The notes: generated from the letters alone by a model not told the origin. A DNA stretch of 64,000 bases from Paenochrobactrum gallinarii (GCF_014205685.1 NZ_JACIIU010000006.1:86928-150927); one strand, 5' to 3'. Positions 10,779-19,425 are shown, counted from the first letter of the stretch. A program made the numbers and translations.

Positions 10779-11037
10779 CGTTTTACAGTTCTTCTGTGTT
10801 GGTTCAAATTAATATGTGGGTATGGTCAGGGCATCTCAAATGCCTGTTTGCCTCTTCAAAGGCTTGTTAAGCGCGCTCATAACATGAAAAAGCGCTGCCG
10901 TCATCACACTTGTTCTCTTATGCAATCGCGGCTTTTTCTATATAGAACAAAAAAGCCGGACTTTAAGTCCGGCTTTGAAAAAATGTACCCGTCACCAAAA
11001 CCTAGAGTTTCACAAGTGCAGGTTTGTAAGTCAGTAA
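10779..11037. other. Gene-free gap between rlmN and ialB
   Basis: 259 bp holding the rlmN 5' region and the ialB terminator (10952-10976). No coding frame with support was found. Confidence 0.6.
10952..10981 (-). terminator. Terminator of ialB
   Basis: AAAGCCGGACTT/AAGTCCGGCTTT forms a perfect palindromic stem, with the A-run on the + strand reading as a T-run in the ialB direction. Confidence 0.85.
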
Positions 11038-11541
11038 TTACTTACAATTTTGAACAGCGTTTAAAGCTGCGGTAATGCCCTTGAGGGAATATGTGTAGGT
11101 TGTGTTGGTGCCGCGCTGGGACTGCGCTTTGACAACCATATCCGCACCGCCACGCATGGCTGCGATCAGCTGTGGCTCTTCTGCTGCATTTTCCATCCAA
11201 CCGGATTTGCCGTTAACAAACATGTTGAACGAACGCGAACCGATGGTGACGGTCACTTTTGAATTGGCTTTCAGGTCATAACCAGCCATGAACTGTGGCT
11301 CAAATGATACGTTCTGACCAGGCTTCTGGGTGACGAGAAAGAAATTGTCGCCATGATTGACAGTGGAGGGCTGCATCTGGGTCGGAACCGACAATACATA
11401 GCAAACCTTGCCATTACCTGACTTATAGCTATAGGCACCCCAGACGTCGAACTGTTTAATCTGGGTCGGTGTCTGTGCGAGTGCCGAACCCGCCATTGCA
11501 ATTGTAAACACCGAAGCCGCGACGATCGATTTTCCAAGCAT
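11038..11541 (-). CDS. Invasion-associated locus B (IalB) family protein
   Basis: A 167-residue secreted protein. A signal peptide runs to about residue 22 (SALAQ). The body contains the IalB-family pattern: FDVWGAYSY, a Cys in KVCYVLS, the FFLVTQKPGQNVSFEPQFMAGYDL region (quoted across its length in parts) and a C-terminal Cys two residues from the end, which could pair with the first Cys. Named after Bartonella IalB, which aids erythrocyte entry, but family members are common in free-living Rhizobiales and the role here is unknown. Periplasmic location is inferred. It is a single gene with its own terminator. Confidence 0.85.
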   Translation of the reverse strand: MLGKSIVAASVFTIAMAGSALAQTPTQIKQFDVWGAYSYKSGNGKVCYVLSVPTQMQPSTVNHGDNFFLVTQKPGQNVSFEPQFMAGYDLKANSKVTVTIGSRSFNMFVNGKSGWMENAAEEPQLIAAMRGGADMVVKAQSQRGTNTTYTYSLKGITAALNAVQNCK

Positions 11542-11841
11542 TGTTTTTTACCGGTTCTCTTTCGTTTGCTTCAAAATGGTAGATCGGGATAATCGCCGTT
11601 CGCACGTCGTCCCGTTCAATTACCCTTAATTTGACTTAATTTAGGTTACTAAACGGTGAAGATTTGGCGAAAAAACCTTAAGTTTTTTCGCCTTGTGGAA
11701 AATGGCGAAAATCTCGTCTCTGATTGCTCTGACATCAGCCAAAAGAAGGTGGCGAGATTTTGTCATATTCGAGTTTGCTGATAATAAGTTGCTTTTGTCT
11801 TGTGTAAAAGCTGAAATTGAATGGAAAAATCAGCTTTTAAT
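11542..11841. other. Gene-free gap upstream of ialB
   Basis: 300 bp with the ialB promoter region, a perfect 11 bp inverted repeat (11666-11692) and a 9 bp inverted repeat AAAAGCTGA/TCAGCTTTT (11806-11838) just after the DUF1232 stop codon. No supported reading frame. Confidence 0.55.
11666..11692. repeat. Perfect 11 bp inverted repeat upstream of ialB
   Basis: GGCGAAAAAAC-CTTAA-GTTTTTTCGCC. The arms are perfectly complementary. It lies 125 bp before the ialB start codon and is not followed by a T-run, so an operator or a 5' RNA stem is as likely as a terminator. Confidence 0.55.
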
Positions 11842-12234
11842 TTATGCGCTTTTGTTCGCGGTGTCACCGGTTTCTTGCAGCGCGGTTTTGGCCGCGGCCC
11901 GGTGGGCTGGGGTAATATGAGTGCGGATTGCAGCCAGTGCTGCCATCAACACCGCAATATCATCGGTAAAGCCGATGCCGAGCAAAATATCTGGCACGAA
12001 ATCAAAAGGCAGAACAAAATAAGCCAGTGCTGCCATCAGCGTCATGCGGACACGGCGAGGGGTTTGCGGATCAAGTGCACAATAATAAGCAGCCACCACT
12101 TCATCCATAAAAGGTATATGGCGACCGGCGCGGCGCACTGTTTTCCAGAAACCATGTTTCACTTTAGCTTTGCGCTCCTGATAGGTGTTCTCATCACCAG
12201 GCTCCAGAATTTCTCCTATTTTCACATCATCCAT
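11842..12234 (-). CDS. YkvA/DUF1232 family protein
   Basis: About 130 residues. The DUF1232 core is clear: MTLMAALAYFVLPFDFVPDI followed by GIGFTDDIAVLMAALAAI, which forms a hydrophobic hairpin with conserved Pro-x-Asp and Asp-Asp pairs. GGAGGG sits 6 nt before ATG 12234 and directly against ATG 12240, so 12234 is the better start. The molecular function of the family is unknown. A 9 bp inverted repeat just after the stop may terminate it. Confidence 0.82.
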   Translation of the reverse strand: MDDVKIGEILEPGDENTYQERKAKVKHGFWKTVRRAGRHIPFMDEVVAAYYCALDPQTPRRVRMTLMAALAYFVLPFDFVPDILLGIGFTDDIAVLMAALAAIRTHITPAHRAAAKTALQETGDTANKSA

Positions 12235-12365
12235 CGACATCCCTCCGGGACTTTAAAAGCAGACTGGTTTATGTGCTTTATTGGCCAAGCACTTTGGGCA
12301 CATCATTGCCTGTAAATGGGAAGGCTTAAGTCTTCGCGCAAGCTTTTGCAGCTATTATCCGGTTT

Positions 12366-12659
12366 TTAGCCGCCAAGCCTGTCCATAATTTCAGCCATTT
12401 GAATGTCCAGCTTGGTGATGCCGTGGCTGGAATGAGTGGTGAGTGTTACTTCCACTTTATTATAAACATTGGACCATTCCGGATGGTGGTCGAGCTTTTC
12501 GGCATACATGGCGATACGGGTCATGAAGCCAAAAGCCGCGTTGAAATCTTTAAAGGTAAAAAGTCTGCGGATGGCTTTACCGCTGCTGACAATATCCCAA
12601 TCAGGCAGGGTGATTAATGTTTCAGCCAGTTCTTGTGGGGTCAGAAGTGTACGTGACAT
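12366..12659 (-). CDS. phhB: 4a-hydroxytetrahydrobiopterin dehydratase
   Basis: A 97-residue pterin-4a-carbinolamine dehydratase. The active-site signature HHPEWSNVYNKV with the paired His, and the later LTTHSSHGITKLD, match the family, as does the length. It regenerates dihydropterin after aromatic amino acid hydroxylases, and in bacteria lacking them may have another role. It is divergent from the LMW phosphatase gene with a 63 bp gap. No phenylalanine hydroxylase gene is seen in this window. Confidence 0.92.
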   Translation of the reverse strand: MSRTLLTPQELAETLITLPDWDIVSSGKAIRRLFTFKDFNAAFGFMTRIAMYAEKLDHHPEWSNVYNKVEVTLTTHSSHGITKLDIQMAEIMDRLGG

Positions 12660-12722
12660 TCACTCATGCTCCGGTTTAAATAGGGTGGTCATTTCTTAAA
12701 TTTACAGATGGGTGACAGGATT

Positions 12723-13193
12723 ATGCTGAAAAATACGCCGCGTTCCATTTTATTTATCTGTCTTGGTAATATTTGCCGCTCGCCTTTGGCGGAAGGTGTG
12801 ATGCGCCATGTCTGGGAAAATTCCGGTCGCAGTGAAGACATTCATTTTGATTCTGCCGGAACCAATGGCTACCACACCGGCGACGCTCCGGATCCGCGCT
12901 CGGTTGAGGTTGCAAAATTACACGGGATTGATATCTCGGCGCAACGCTGTCGTCAGCTCACCCGTGATGATTTTTATACATTCGACCTGATTTTAGGCAT
13001 GGATCAGGTCAACATGGCAACGCTTGCTCAACGAAAACCAGAGGATACAACCGCACATATCGCGCTTTTTACCGATATTGCAGGTGTGGGGGATATGGAA
13101 ATCCCCGACCCTTATTTTGGCGATATGTCCGGTTTTGAAGAGGTTTACCGCATGGTGCTTTCATCTTCAAAAGCACTTGCCGCACGCATTTGA
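12723..13193 (+). CDS. Low molecular weight protein tyrosine phosphatase
   Basis: A 156-residue LMW-PTP. The phosphate loop CLGNICRSP (Cys13 to Arg19) sits at the N-terminus as expected, and the general acid Asp is in IPDPYFGD (about residue 128). It dephosphorylates phosphotyrosine or related phosphoesters. ATG 12723 puts the loop at the usual distance from the N-terminus; ATG 12708 adds five residues. Its 3' end overlaps that of the opposite-strand RNA phosphodiesterase gene by 49 bp. It is not beside a Wzc-type kinase or capsule genes, so a housekeeping role is more likely than polysaccharide control. Confidence 0.92.
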   Translation: MLKNTPRSILFICLGNICRSPLAEGVMRHVWENSGRSEDIHFDSAGTNGYHTGDAPDPRSVEVAKLHGIDISAQRCRQLTRDDFYTFDLILGMDQVNMATLAQRKPEDTTAHIALFTDIAGVGDMEIPDPYFGDMSGFEEVYRMVLSSSKALAARI

Positions 13194-13738
13194 AATGAAG
13201 ACGGGCGGCTTAACGGCCATGCTTCTTCGATGATGTAAGGGCCGCCGCCAACAGAATCGCGTGATGACATCAGCACAAAACGCGACACAGCGAAGGGCTG
13301 GGTGGCAAAATTGCCGCGAGAAGACAGATAATGCGCTACATCGCCGTCACGCGGGTTTTTCAAACGTGCAAGGGTGACATGCGGCACAAATTTGCGCGGA
13401 TCGACAGGAACGCCCAAACGCTGACAGATACGTTCGATCTCGGCCTGAAGCGCATTGAGTTCAGGTGAAGGCGCAACGCCTGCATAAATGCTATGGGGTT
13501 TTTTGGAGCCGAAAGCCCCGACGCCTGAAAGGCTTAAAGTGAATTGCTGCCGTTCGATACGGTCGAATTCAGATACGATTTCATCGGCAATATGGCCTTC
13601 AATATCGCCGATAAAACGCAATGTCAGGTGATAGTTTTCAACATCAATCCAGCGTGCACCGGGCAAACCACCGCGTAAAAGCGAGAGGGAAAGAGTAGCA
13701 TCGCGTGGGATTTCGAGAGCGGTGAAAAGACGTGGCAT
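13145..13738 (-). CDS. thpR: RNA 2',3'-cyclic phosphodiesterase (2H / ThpR family)
   Basis: A 197-residue member of the 2H phosphoesterase family, formerly called 2'-5' RNA ligase. The two catalytic HxT motifs are HLTL in ENYHLTLRFIGD (about residue 37) and HVTL in FVPHVTLARL (about residue 130). It hydrolyses 2',3'-cyclic phosphate ends of RNA. The last about 20 residues (from SRPSSF on) go past the usual family end and are antisense to the last codons of the phosphatase gene, so the tail looks like recent read-through extension. Confidence 0.88.
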   Translation of the reverse strand: MPRLFTALEIPRDATLSLSLLRGGLPGARWIDVENYHLTLRFIGDIEGHIADEIVSEFDRIERQQFTLSLSGVGAFGSKKPHSIYAGVAPSPELNALQAEIERICQRLGVPVDPRKFVPHVTLARLKNPRDGDVAHYLSSRGNFATQPFAVSRFVLMSSRDSVGGGPYIIEEAWPLSRPSSFQMRAASAFEDESTMR

Positions 13739-13867
13739 CTGGCAACTCCCCGAACTGTTATGCCCCGAAACAATGAAACCTTAGATGGCTTTGCTCGGGT
13801 CATTTGCGTGAAGCTGCTGTTATTTATCAGCAGTTTCAGGCATTTGAGTGCTTAAGTTCTGCTTTTC

Positions 13868-13891
13868 ATCGCCTTTGATTGTGAAGGCGAT
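13868..13891. terminator. Hairpin downstream of the arylesterase gene
   Basis: ATCGCCTT-TGATTGTG-AAGGCGAT, a perfect 8 bp stem 60 bp after the arylesterase stop codon in its direction, and upstream of thpR. No strong T-run, so it may instead be part of the thpR 5' region. Confidence 0.4.
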
Positions 13892-13952
13892 ATGTCAGCC
13901 AAACATTGAAACTGTCTTTGGGCAAGTTAATTTAACTGTTTTAGCCGATGTT

Positions 13953-14690
13953 TTACTGTGCTTTCCCCTGATTTTGCAGTTGTGTGATAGTTTTTTGAAT
14001 AAAGGGTGCAAAATTTGCAACCATCACTGCCACACCTTCAGCATTCGGATGCATGCCGTCTTCCAACTGCAAAGATTGCTTGGTCATTACGCCATCCAGA
14101 AAGAACGGATAAAGCGGCACCTGATACTTGTCGGCCAGTTTTTGATAAATCGGATTGAACTGCGCTGCATAATCGGCACCCATATTAGGCGGCGCGATCA
14201 TACCGGCCAGCACAACAGGGATTTTACGTGTTTGCAGGCGTTGCAACATCTCGTCCAGATTTTGCTCGGTAATTGCAGGTGCAATGCCGCGCAAGGCATC
14301 ATTGGCACCAAGCTCCAAAATCACCAGATCAGTATCGTCAGGCACCGACCAATTAAGGCGTTCCAGCCCGCCGGTGGTGGTGTCGCCTGAAACGCCGGCA
14401 TTCTCTACCGAAACATCAAGGCCGTTTTTAAGCAGTGCCTCTTCCAACTGCTGCGGAAAAGCATCATTTGCAGGCAATAGATAGCCAGCCATCAGACTGT
14501 CGCCGAAGCCGATGATTTTAAAGGATGAAAGCTGATCTTCCGGTAAAACCTCTTCCAGACCTGATGATTCTTCCATGTCCGGCTCCGGATTTTGCACAGG
14601 AGATTGCGCGCGCGCGGCAAGCGCAAACAGTCCCATAATGCCTATGATGAGGATAATGTGAAGAAAAGCTGCAAGAGGTTTGAAACGCAT
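13953..14690 (-). CDS. SGNH/GDSL arylesterase (TesA-like)
   Basis: A 245-residue secreted esterase or lysophospholipase. An N-terminal signal peptide (to about AARAQ, residue 29) is followed by an acidic spacer and the SGNH blocks: GFGDSLMAGY (nucleophile Ser), GVSGDTTTGG (Gly), LGANDALRG (Asn), and DGMHPNAEG (Asp and His of the triad). The gene is divergent from an ABC ATPase/permease pair, the same arrangement as tesA with ybbA-ybbP in E. coli, which strengthens the assignment of both. Periplasmic location is inferred from the signal peptide. Confidence 0.9.
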   Translation of the reverse strand: MRFKPLAAFLHIILIIGIMGLFALAARAQSPVQNPEPDMEESSGLEEVLPEDQLSSFKIIGFGDSLMAGYLLPANDAFPQQLEEALLKNGLDVSVENAGVSGDTTTGGLERLNWSVPDDTDLVILELGANDALRGIAPAITEQNLDEMLQRLQTRKIPVVLAGMIAPPNMGADYAAQFNPIYQKLADKYQVPLYPFFLDGVMTKQSLQLEDGMHPNAEGVAVMVANFAPFIQKTITQLQNQGKAQ

Positions 14691-14749
14691 TCAGAAAAAC
14701 CCATATTGCCGGAGTATGCAATTGCAGGAGGCCAGCATTTGCAATTTTT

Positions 14750-14769
14750 AAAGCGGTGAGAGCCGCTTT
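14750..14769. repeat. Hairpin in the divergent arylesterase/ABC promoter region
   Basis: AAAGCGG-TGAGAG-CCGCTTT, a perfect 7 bp inverted repeat midway between divergent start codons. It may be a regulator site shared by both promoters. Confidence 0.35.
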
Positions 14770-14918
14770 GCTTGGTTAAGTTAAATCATATTTGGGTGAA
14801 ACAATCTGCATCACCACTGATATACTCGGTTTCATCGTAAATATTTTGTTAGTGCCCACAACTAGAACATGATTGCGTGAAATATGAGGCGAGATCATGG
14901 ATAAGGAAAGAAAAATAC

Positions 14919-15638
14919 GTGTCACATCAAGCTGATGAACAAGCAATTGTCCTCGACAATATCGAGCTTACTTTGGGGCACGGGGTTTCTTCCGTACATG
15001 TGTTGAAGGGCATTAGTCTTGTGCTGCCTAAAGCGCATTCTTTTGGCATCGTCGGGCCTTCCGGCTCAGGCAAATCTACGCTTTTGATGGTTTTGGCAGG
15101 CTTGGAAAAAGTCGATAGCGGCAGCGTGACCATTCATGGCGAGCGCCTTGATTTGATGAGCGAAGATCAGGCGGCGGCATTTCGTGGTCAGCATATCGGC
15201 ATTGTATTTCAGTCTTTTCATCTGATTCCCAATATGACAGCGCTGGAAAATGTGGCCGTGCCTTTGGAATTGGCAGGGCGCAAAGATGCCTTTGTTGTGG
15301 CTGAAAAAGAATTGCGTGCTGTCGGTCTTGGTGAGCGGCTTAATCATTATCCTTCTCAATTATCAGGCGGCGAGCAGCAACGAGTAGCGATTGCCCGTGC
15401 GCTTGCGCCATCGCCGAAAATTCTGATTGCTGATGAGCCGACCGGCAATCTTGATACAGCAACCGGCCAGCAGATTGCTGATTTACTTTTTGCCAAACAG
15501 CGCGAAACCGGCTTAACCATGGTGCTGGTTACGCATGATCCTTCACTGGCCGCGCGCTGTGATCTGGAAATTCCGGTGCGTTCCGGTTTGATTGAAAGCG
15601 AAAAAATGAACGCCTCAAGGCAGGCGGTATCTGCATGA
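14919..15638 (+). CDS. ABC transporter ATP-binding protein (YbbA-like)
   Basis: A 239-residue ATPase of the LolD/MacB/YbbA class. Walker A GPSGSGKST is at 46-54, the Q-loop lies in GIVFQSFHLIPNMTALENV, the signature is LSGGEQQRVAIARAL, and Walker B is ILIADEPTGNLD. GTG 14919 follows AAGGAAAG and gives the usual N-terminus; a GTG at 14877 also reads in frame but has no ribosome site. The stop overlaps the permease start by 4 bp (ATGA), so both are made together. The pair probably moves or extracts a lipid or lipoprotein at the inner membrane. Confidence 0.92.
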   Translation: MSHQADEQAIVLDNIELTLGHGVSSVHVLKGISLVLPKAHSFGIVGPSGSGKSTLLMVLAGLEKVDSGSVTIHGERLDLMSEDQAAAFRGQHIGIVFQSFHLIPNMTALENVAVPLELAGRKDAFVVAEKELRAVGLGERLNHYPSQLSGGEQQRVAIARALAPSPKILIADEPTGNLDTATGQQIADLLFAKQRETGLTMVLVTHDPSLAARCDLEIPVRSGLIESEKMNASRQAVSA

Positions 15639-18196
15639 GCGTGATGAAATCTGGTATATTAGCACTGCGCTATGCTTTGCGTGAAATGCGCGGCGGCTTA
15701 AGCGGTTTTTATGTGTTTATTGCTTGTATTGCCTTAGGCGTTGCGGCGATTGGCGGCGTCAATTCGGTGGCGCAATCGGTGGGTGACGGCATTGCCGCTC
15801 AAGGCCGCAGCATTTTGGCCGGGGACATGAGTTTTGCACTTCAGCAACGTCAGGCCACCCCGCTTGAAAAACAGTTTTTAGACAAACAAATTCAGCCGTC
15901 GGGCCGATTGTCGGAAAGCGCCACCATGCGTTCAATGGCCAGAAAACCCGATGGCAGTGATCAGTCTTTGGTCGAAGTGAAGGCGGTTGATCAAAACTAT
16001 CCGCTTTATGGTGATTTGAAAACCAGCCCGCAATTACCGTCAGATAAGCGCTTTGCATCCGAACAGGGCCTTTATGGTGCGCTGGTTTCGCAGCTTTTTC
16101 TTGACCGGATGGGGCTCGCTATTGGTGAAGAAGTGCTGCTTGGCACGGCACGTTTTCAATTGCGCGGTGTGATTGATGAAGAGCCGGATTTATTATCAGA
16201 CGGCTTTAGCTTTGCGCCTCGTTTCATGATTTCTTTGGAGGCTTTATCTGCTGCGGGTCTTGTTCAGCCGGGTAGTCTGGTTACGCATATTTATAAGGTC
16301 GCTTTGCCGGATGGGGCTGGTGATAGCACATTGAAACAAATTCGCGAGCAGGCCGCCAAAGACTTTCCCAATGCAGGCTGGAATATCCGCACCCGCAACA
16401 ATGCAGCACCGTCTTTAACAGCAAATATTGAGCGTTTTTCGCAGTTTTTAACCTTGGTGGGATTAACTGCTTTGATCGTGGGTGGTGTAGGCGTTGCCAA
16501 TGCGGTGCGTGCTTATCTTGATAGTAAGCGTGCTGTGATTGCGATGTTTAAATCGCTTGGGGCGCCTGCGCGTTTTGCTGTGCTTGTTTATCTTTTTCAG
16601 ATCACCTTGATTGCTTTGATCGGTATTGTGATTGGTTTGGGGCTGGCCATACTCATTCCGTTTGGCGCAATGGCAGCATTGGATGGCTATCTGCCGGTAA
16701 CGGGTATGAGCGGCATTTATCCATGGTCACTGGCGTTAGCTGCCGTTTTTGGTCTCATCACAGTTTGGGCTTTTGCCAGCATACCGCTGGGGCGGGCACG
16801 CGCCGTTGCACCAACGGAGTTACTGCGTGAAAACGGCATTGACCATCACGGACACGCGCCTTGGATCTATTTTGCATTCGCGCTTGTATTGATGGCACTT
16901 TTGGCCGGACTGGCACTTTATGTGGCCTATGACCGGCGCATTGCGATTGTGTTTATCTCGGCAACGATTGTCGCTTTTATCATTTTGCGGCTGGTGGCAT
17001 ATCTCATTCAATATATTGCCAAAAAAGCACCGCGCACCCGTTCAACGGCATTGCGTTTGGCAGTCGGCAATATTTATCGCCCCAATGCGCTGACCTCTTC
17101 GGTGGTTTTATCGCTTGGGCTGGGGCTAACCTTGATGGTGGCCTTAGCGCTGGTCGATGGCAATTTGCGACAGCAGGTTGCCTCTAATATTCCGGCACAG
17201 GCACCCGACTTTTTCTTTGTTGATATTCAAAATTCAGAAATAGACGGTTTCCAAAAGCTGGTTAGCGGCATTGCACCAAACGGCAAAATTACTGCGGCAC
17301 CAATGTTGCGCGGACGTGTGGTGCAGCTCAATGGCACTGATGTGCGAAAAATGGAAATTCCGGCCGCCGGTGGCTGGGTATTGCGGGGTGATCGCGGCAT
17401 TACTTTCTCTGAAACGATGCCGGACAATGCGACGCTTAATGAAGGGGCGTGGTGGCCTGCTGATTATAGCGGTGAACCTTTGGTGTCTTTTGCCGCGCAA
17501 GAAGCGCAGGATTTAGGCTTAAAAATCGGCGATACGATTACGGTCAATGTGCTGGGGCGCAATATTACTGCCAAAATTGCCAATTTCCGGCAAGTGCAAT
17601 GGGAAACGCTGGCGATGAATTTCGTCATGGTGTTTTCGCCAAATACATTTGCCGGTGCGCCGGTCACATGGCTTTCCACTTTGACGCTGGAGAACGGCGA
17701 TAAGGCTTTGACGGCTGATATTTTGCGGCAGGTGACACAAACCTATCCGACGATCACTTCTGTTGGTGTCAAGGATGCGGTTGAAGTGGCCAACACTTTG
17801 ATATCGCAGCTTTCCACTGCCATTCGTGCGGCTGCTTCCATCGCCTTGGCGGCTTCCGTTTTGGTGCTGGGTGGTGCTTTGGCCGCGGGCAATCGGGCGC
17901 GGATCTATGATGCGGTGGTGCTGAAAACCTTGGGCGCAACGCGTGGCACGCTGATTAAAGCCTATGTGCTTGAATATATGTTGCTCGGGATCGCAACTGC
18001 GGTTTTTGCGCTTTTTGCCGGGGGCTTAGCGGGTTGGTATGTGGTTGCGCAGATCATGCGTTTGAAGGCTGCGTTTTTGCCTGATGTGGCAGGAATGACG
18101 ATTTTGATCGCACTGATCCTGACCATTGGATTTGGTCTGGCCGGCACGTGGCGCGTGCTCGGACAAAAACCTGCCAATATCTTGCGGGAACTGTAA
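15635..18196 (+). CDS. ABC transporter permease with two FtsX domains (YbbP-like)
   Basis: An 853-residue inner-membrane permease. A first helix (about residues 22-45) precedes a large periplasmic domain; then three helices (about 270-410), a second block including helices near 425-470 and 495, another periplasmic domain, and a final FtsX-type three-helix block (about 735-840). The MacB_PCD and duplicated FtsX layout match E. coli YbbP. Charged tags such as RRARAVAPTELLRENG and GQKPANILREL follow each FtsX block, a family hallmark. It is coupled to the ATPase by an ATGA overlap and divergent from the arylesterase. The substrate is unknown; lipid-related export is the usual guess. Confidence 0.9.
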   Translation: MSVMKSGILALRYALREMRGGLSGFYVFIACIALGVAAIGGVNSVAQSVGDGIAAQGRSILAGDMSFALQQRQATPLEKQFLDKQIQPSGRLSESATMRSMARKPDGSDQSLVEVKAVDQNYPLYGDLKTSPQLPSDKRFASEQGLYGALVSQLFLDRMGLAIGEEVLLGTARFQLRGVIDEEPDLLSDGFSFAPRFMISLEALSAAGLVQPGSLVTHIYKVALPDGAGDSTLKQIREQAAKDFPNAGWNIRTRNNAAPSLTANIERFSQFLTLVGLTALIVGGVGVANAVRAYLDSKRAVIAMFKSLGAPARFAVLVYLFQITLIALIGIVIGLGLAILIPFGAMAALDGYLPVTGMSGIYPWSLALAAVFGLITVWAFASIPLGRARAVAPTELLRENGIDHHGHAPWIYFAFALVLMALLAGLALYVAYDRRIAIVFISATIVAFIILRLVAYLIQYIAKKAPRTRSTALRLAVGNIYRPNALTSSVVLSLGLGLTLMVALALVDGNLRQQVASNIPAQAPDFFFVDIQNSEIDGFQKLVSGIAPNGKITAAPMLRGRVVQLNGTDVRKMEIPAAGGWVLRGDRGITFSETMPDNATLNEGAWWPADYSGEPLVSFAAQEAQDLGLKIGDTITVNVLGRNITAKIANFRQVQWETLAMNFVMVFSPNTFAGAPVTWLSTLTLENGDKALTADILRQVTQTYPTITSVGVKDAVEVANTLISQLSTAIRAAASIALAASVLVLGGALAAGNRARIYDAVVLKTLGATRGTLIKAYVLEYMLLGIATAVFALFAGGLAGWYVVAQIMRLKAAFLPDVAGMTILIALILTIGFGLAGTWRVLGQKPANILREL

Positions 18197-18337
18197 TCGG
18201 AGCAATTTTATCGGATTTTATGTTAAGCTACTGGCGAATATGTAAAATAATGCATGAGAATCGGGGCTGAATCATCGGTTTTTTTAAACATTGTCTTGTG
18301 TCGGAGGCTGATAATCCCCATAATATAAGCAGGCATG

Positions 18338-18425
18338 CTGGGGTCCCGCCAGCGGCGCCTGGAGTGTTTTGTAGTCGCGGCTTGTTTCGCGGTTACGGAT
18401 CGCACCGACACCGGACGGGACAACG
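18338..18425 (+). ncRNA. ybhL-type leader RNA upstream of Bax-inhibitor gene
   Basis: The 100 bp before the Bax-inhibitor start can fold into a compact structure: outer stem GTCCCG (18343-18348) with CGGGAC (18416-18421), an inner CCAG...CTGG stem with a GC-rich loop, and a CGCGG/CGCG hairpin near 18377-18392. A conserved structured element, the ybhL leader, is known upstream of this gene family in Rhizobiales. The match is made from position and stem pattern, not from a covariance search. It ends about 10 nt before the ribosome site AAAGGA. Confidence 0.6.
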
Positions 18426-18442
18426 CAAAAGGATTTTAAGTC

Positions 18443-19219
18443 ATGGCTGACTATCGCAACATTCAGGCGCGTGGTCCGGTTGGAGCCCGCGCAGACGCAG
18501 GCATCGATCAGGGTCTGCGCAGTTACATGCTCGGCGTTTACAATATGATGGCCATTGGTTTGGCTGTCACAGGTATTGCGGCTTATGCAATGGCCTCGCT
18601 GGCAACAACCACAGATGCAGCACTGGCTGTCGCTCAGATGAGCAACGGCAAAATGCTCACATCTTTTGGTGCAGCACTTTACACCTCGCCACTGCGTTGG
18701 GTTGTTATGCTTGCGCCTCTGGCCGCAGTATTCTTCCTGAGCTTCCGCATTGAACGTCTTTCAGTTGCAACTGCAAATGCAGTGTTCTGGGGCTATGCGG
18801 CGCTGGTAGGTATTTCACTGTCGTCGATCTTCCTGGTCTTTACCGGCCAGAGCATCGTTCGCACATTCTTTGTAACAGCCGCTTCATTCGGCGCGCTTTC
18901 GCTCTATGGTTACACCACAAAGCGTGACCTGTCGGCGATGGGCTCGTTCCTGATGATGGGTCTTTTCGGCCTGATCATCGCATCGGTTGTGAACATTTTC
19001 CTCGGTTCGACTGCATTGCAGTTCGCAATCTCGGTCATTGGTGTTCTGATCTTTGCTGGTCTGACCGCTTATGACACCCAGTCGATCAAGGAAATGTATT
19101 ACGAAGGTGATGGTTCCGAAACGCAGGGTCGTAAGGTTGTTATGGGCGCGCTGCGTCTGTACCTCGACTTCATCAACATGTTCATGTTCCTGCTTCAGTT
19201 CATGGGCAACCGTGAATAA
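18443..19219 (+). CDS. ybhL: Bax inhibitor-1/YccA family membrane protein
   Basis: A 258-residue integral membrane protein with about seven helices. The family region starts at GLRSYMLGVYNMMAIGLAVTGIAAY and ends with the typical LYLDFINMFMFLLQFMG; FAGLTAYDTQSIKEMYYEGDG near residue 215 is the conserved loop bearing the Asp pair of the TMBIM calcium-leak family. Bacterial members are linked to membrane-protein quality control and cation leak. It is preceded by a structured leader and followed by a strong terminator, so it is monocistronic. Confidence 0.92.
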   Translation: MADYRNIQARGPVGARADAGIDQGLRSYMLGVYNMMAIGLAVTGIAAYAMASLATTTDAALAVAQMSNGKMLTSFGAALYTSPLRWVVMLAPLAAVFFLSFRIERLSVATANAVFWGYAALVGISLSSIFLVFTGQSIVRTFFVTAASFGALSLYGYTTKRDLSAMGSFLMMGLFGLIIASVVNIFLGSTALQFAISVIGVLIFAGLTAYDTQSIKEMYYEGDGSETQGRKVVMGALRLYLDFINMFMFLLQFMGNRE

Positions 19220-19243
19220 TCAGAGAACTTGACGGATTGATAG

Positions 19244-19275
19244 AAAAGGCGGCTGATATGGCCGCCTTTTTTTAT
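19244..19275 (+). terminator. Terminator of the Bax-inhibitor gene
   Basis: AAAAGGCGGC-TGATATG-GCCGCCTTTT followed by a T-run, 25 bp after the stop codon. Confidence 0.92.
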
Positions 19276-19387
19276 AGGTGGCTTTAAAAGCCCCTTCATT
19301 TTTATTTAGGTCTTGTGTCCTTTATTTAAACTATGCAATAGCACTCATGTTTTAATTTCCGTCTGTTTGTCGTTACGCGTTAAGCGG

Positions 19388-19408
19388 TTCCGGCATAATA
19401 TGCCGGAA
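19388..19408 (+). promoter_or_regulatory. Palindrome immediately upstream of the acetyltransferase
   Basis: TTCCGGCAT-AAT-ATGCCGGAA, perfect 9 bp arms, ending 17 bp before the start codon and just ahead of the ribosome site. Could be an operator or an mRNA stem affecting translation. Confidence 0.4.
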
Positions 19409-19425
19409 TGATATAGGAACAGATC

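Noticed and set aside
11693..11920. 75-codon frame overlapping the DUF1232 gene
   Set aside because: Antisense to the end of a recognised gene and begins inside a palindrome region.
13848..14390. 180-codon frame opposite the arylesterase
   Set aside because: Overlaps the SGNH catalytic blocks of the real gene; unlikely Cys/His-rich composition.
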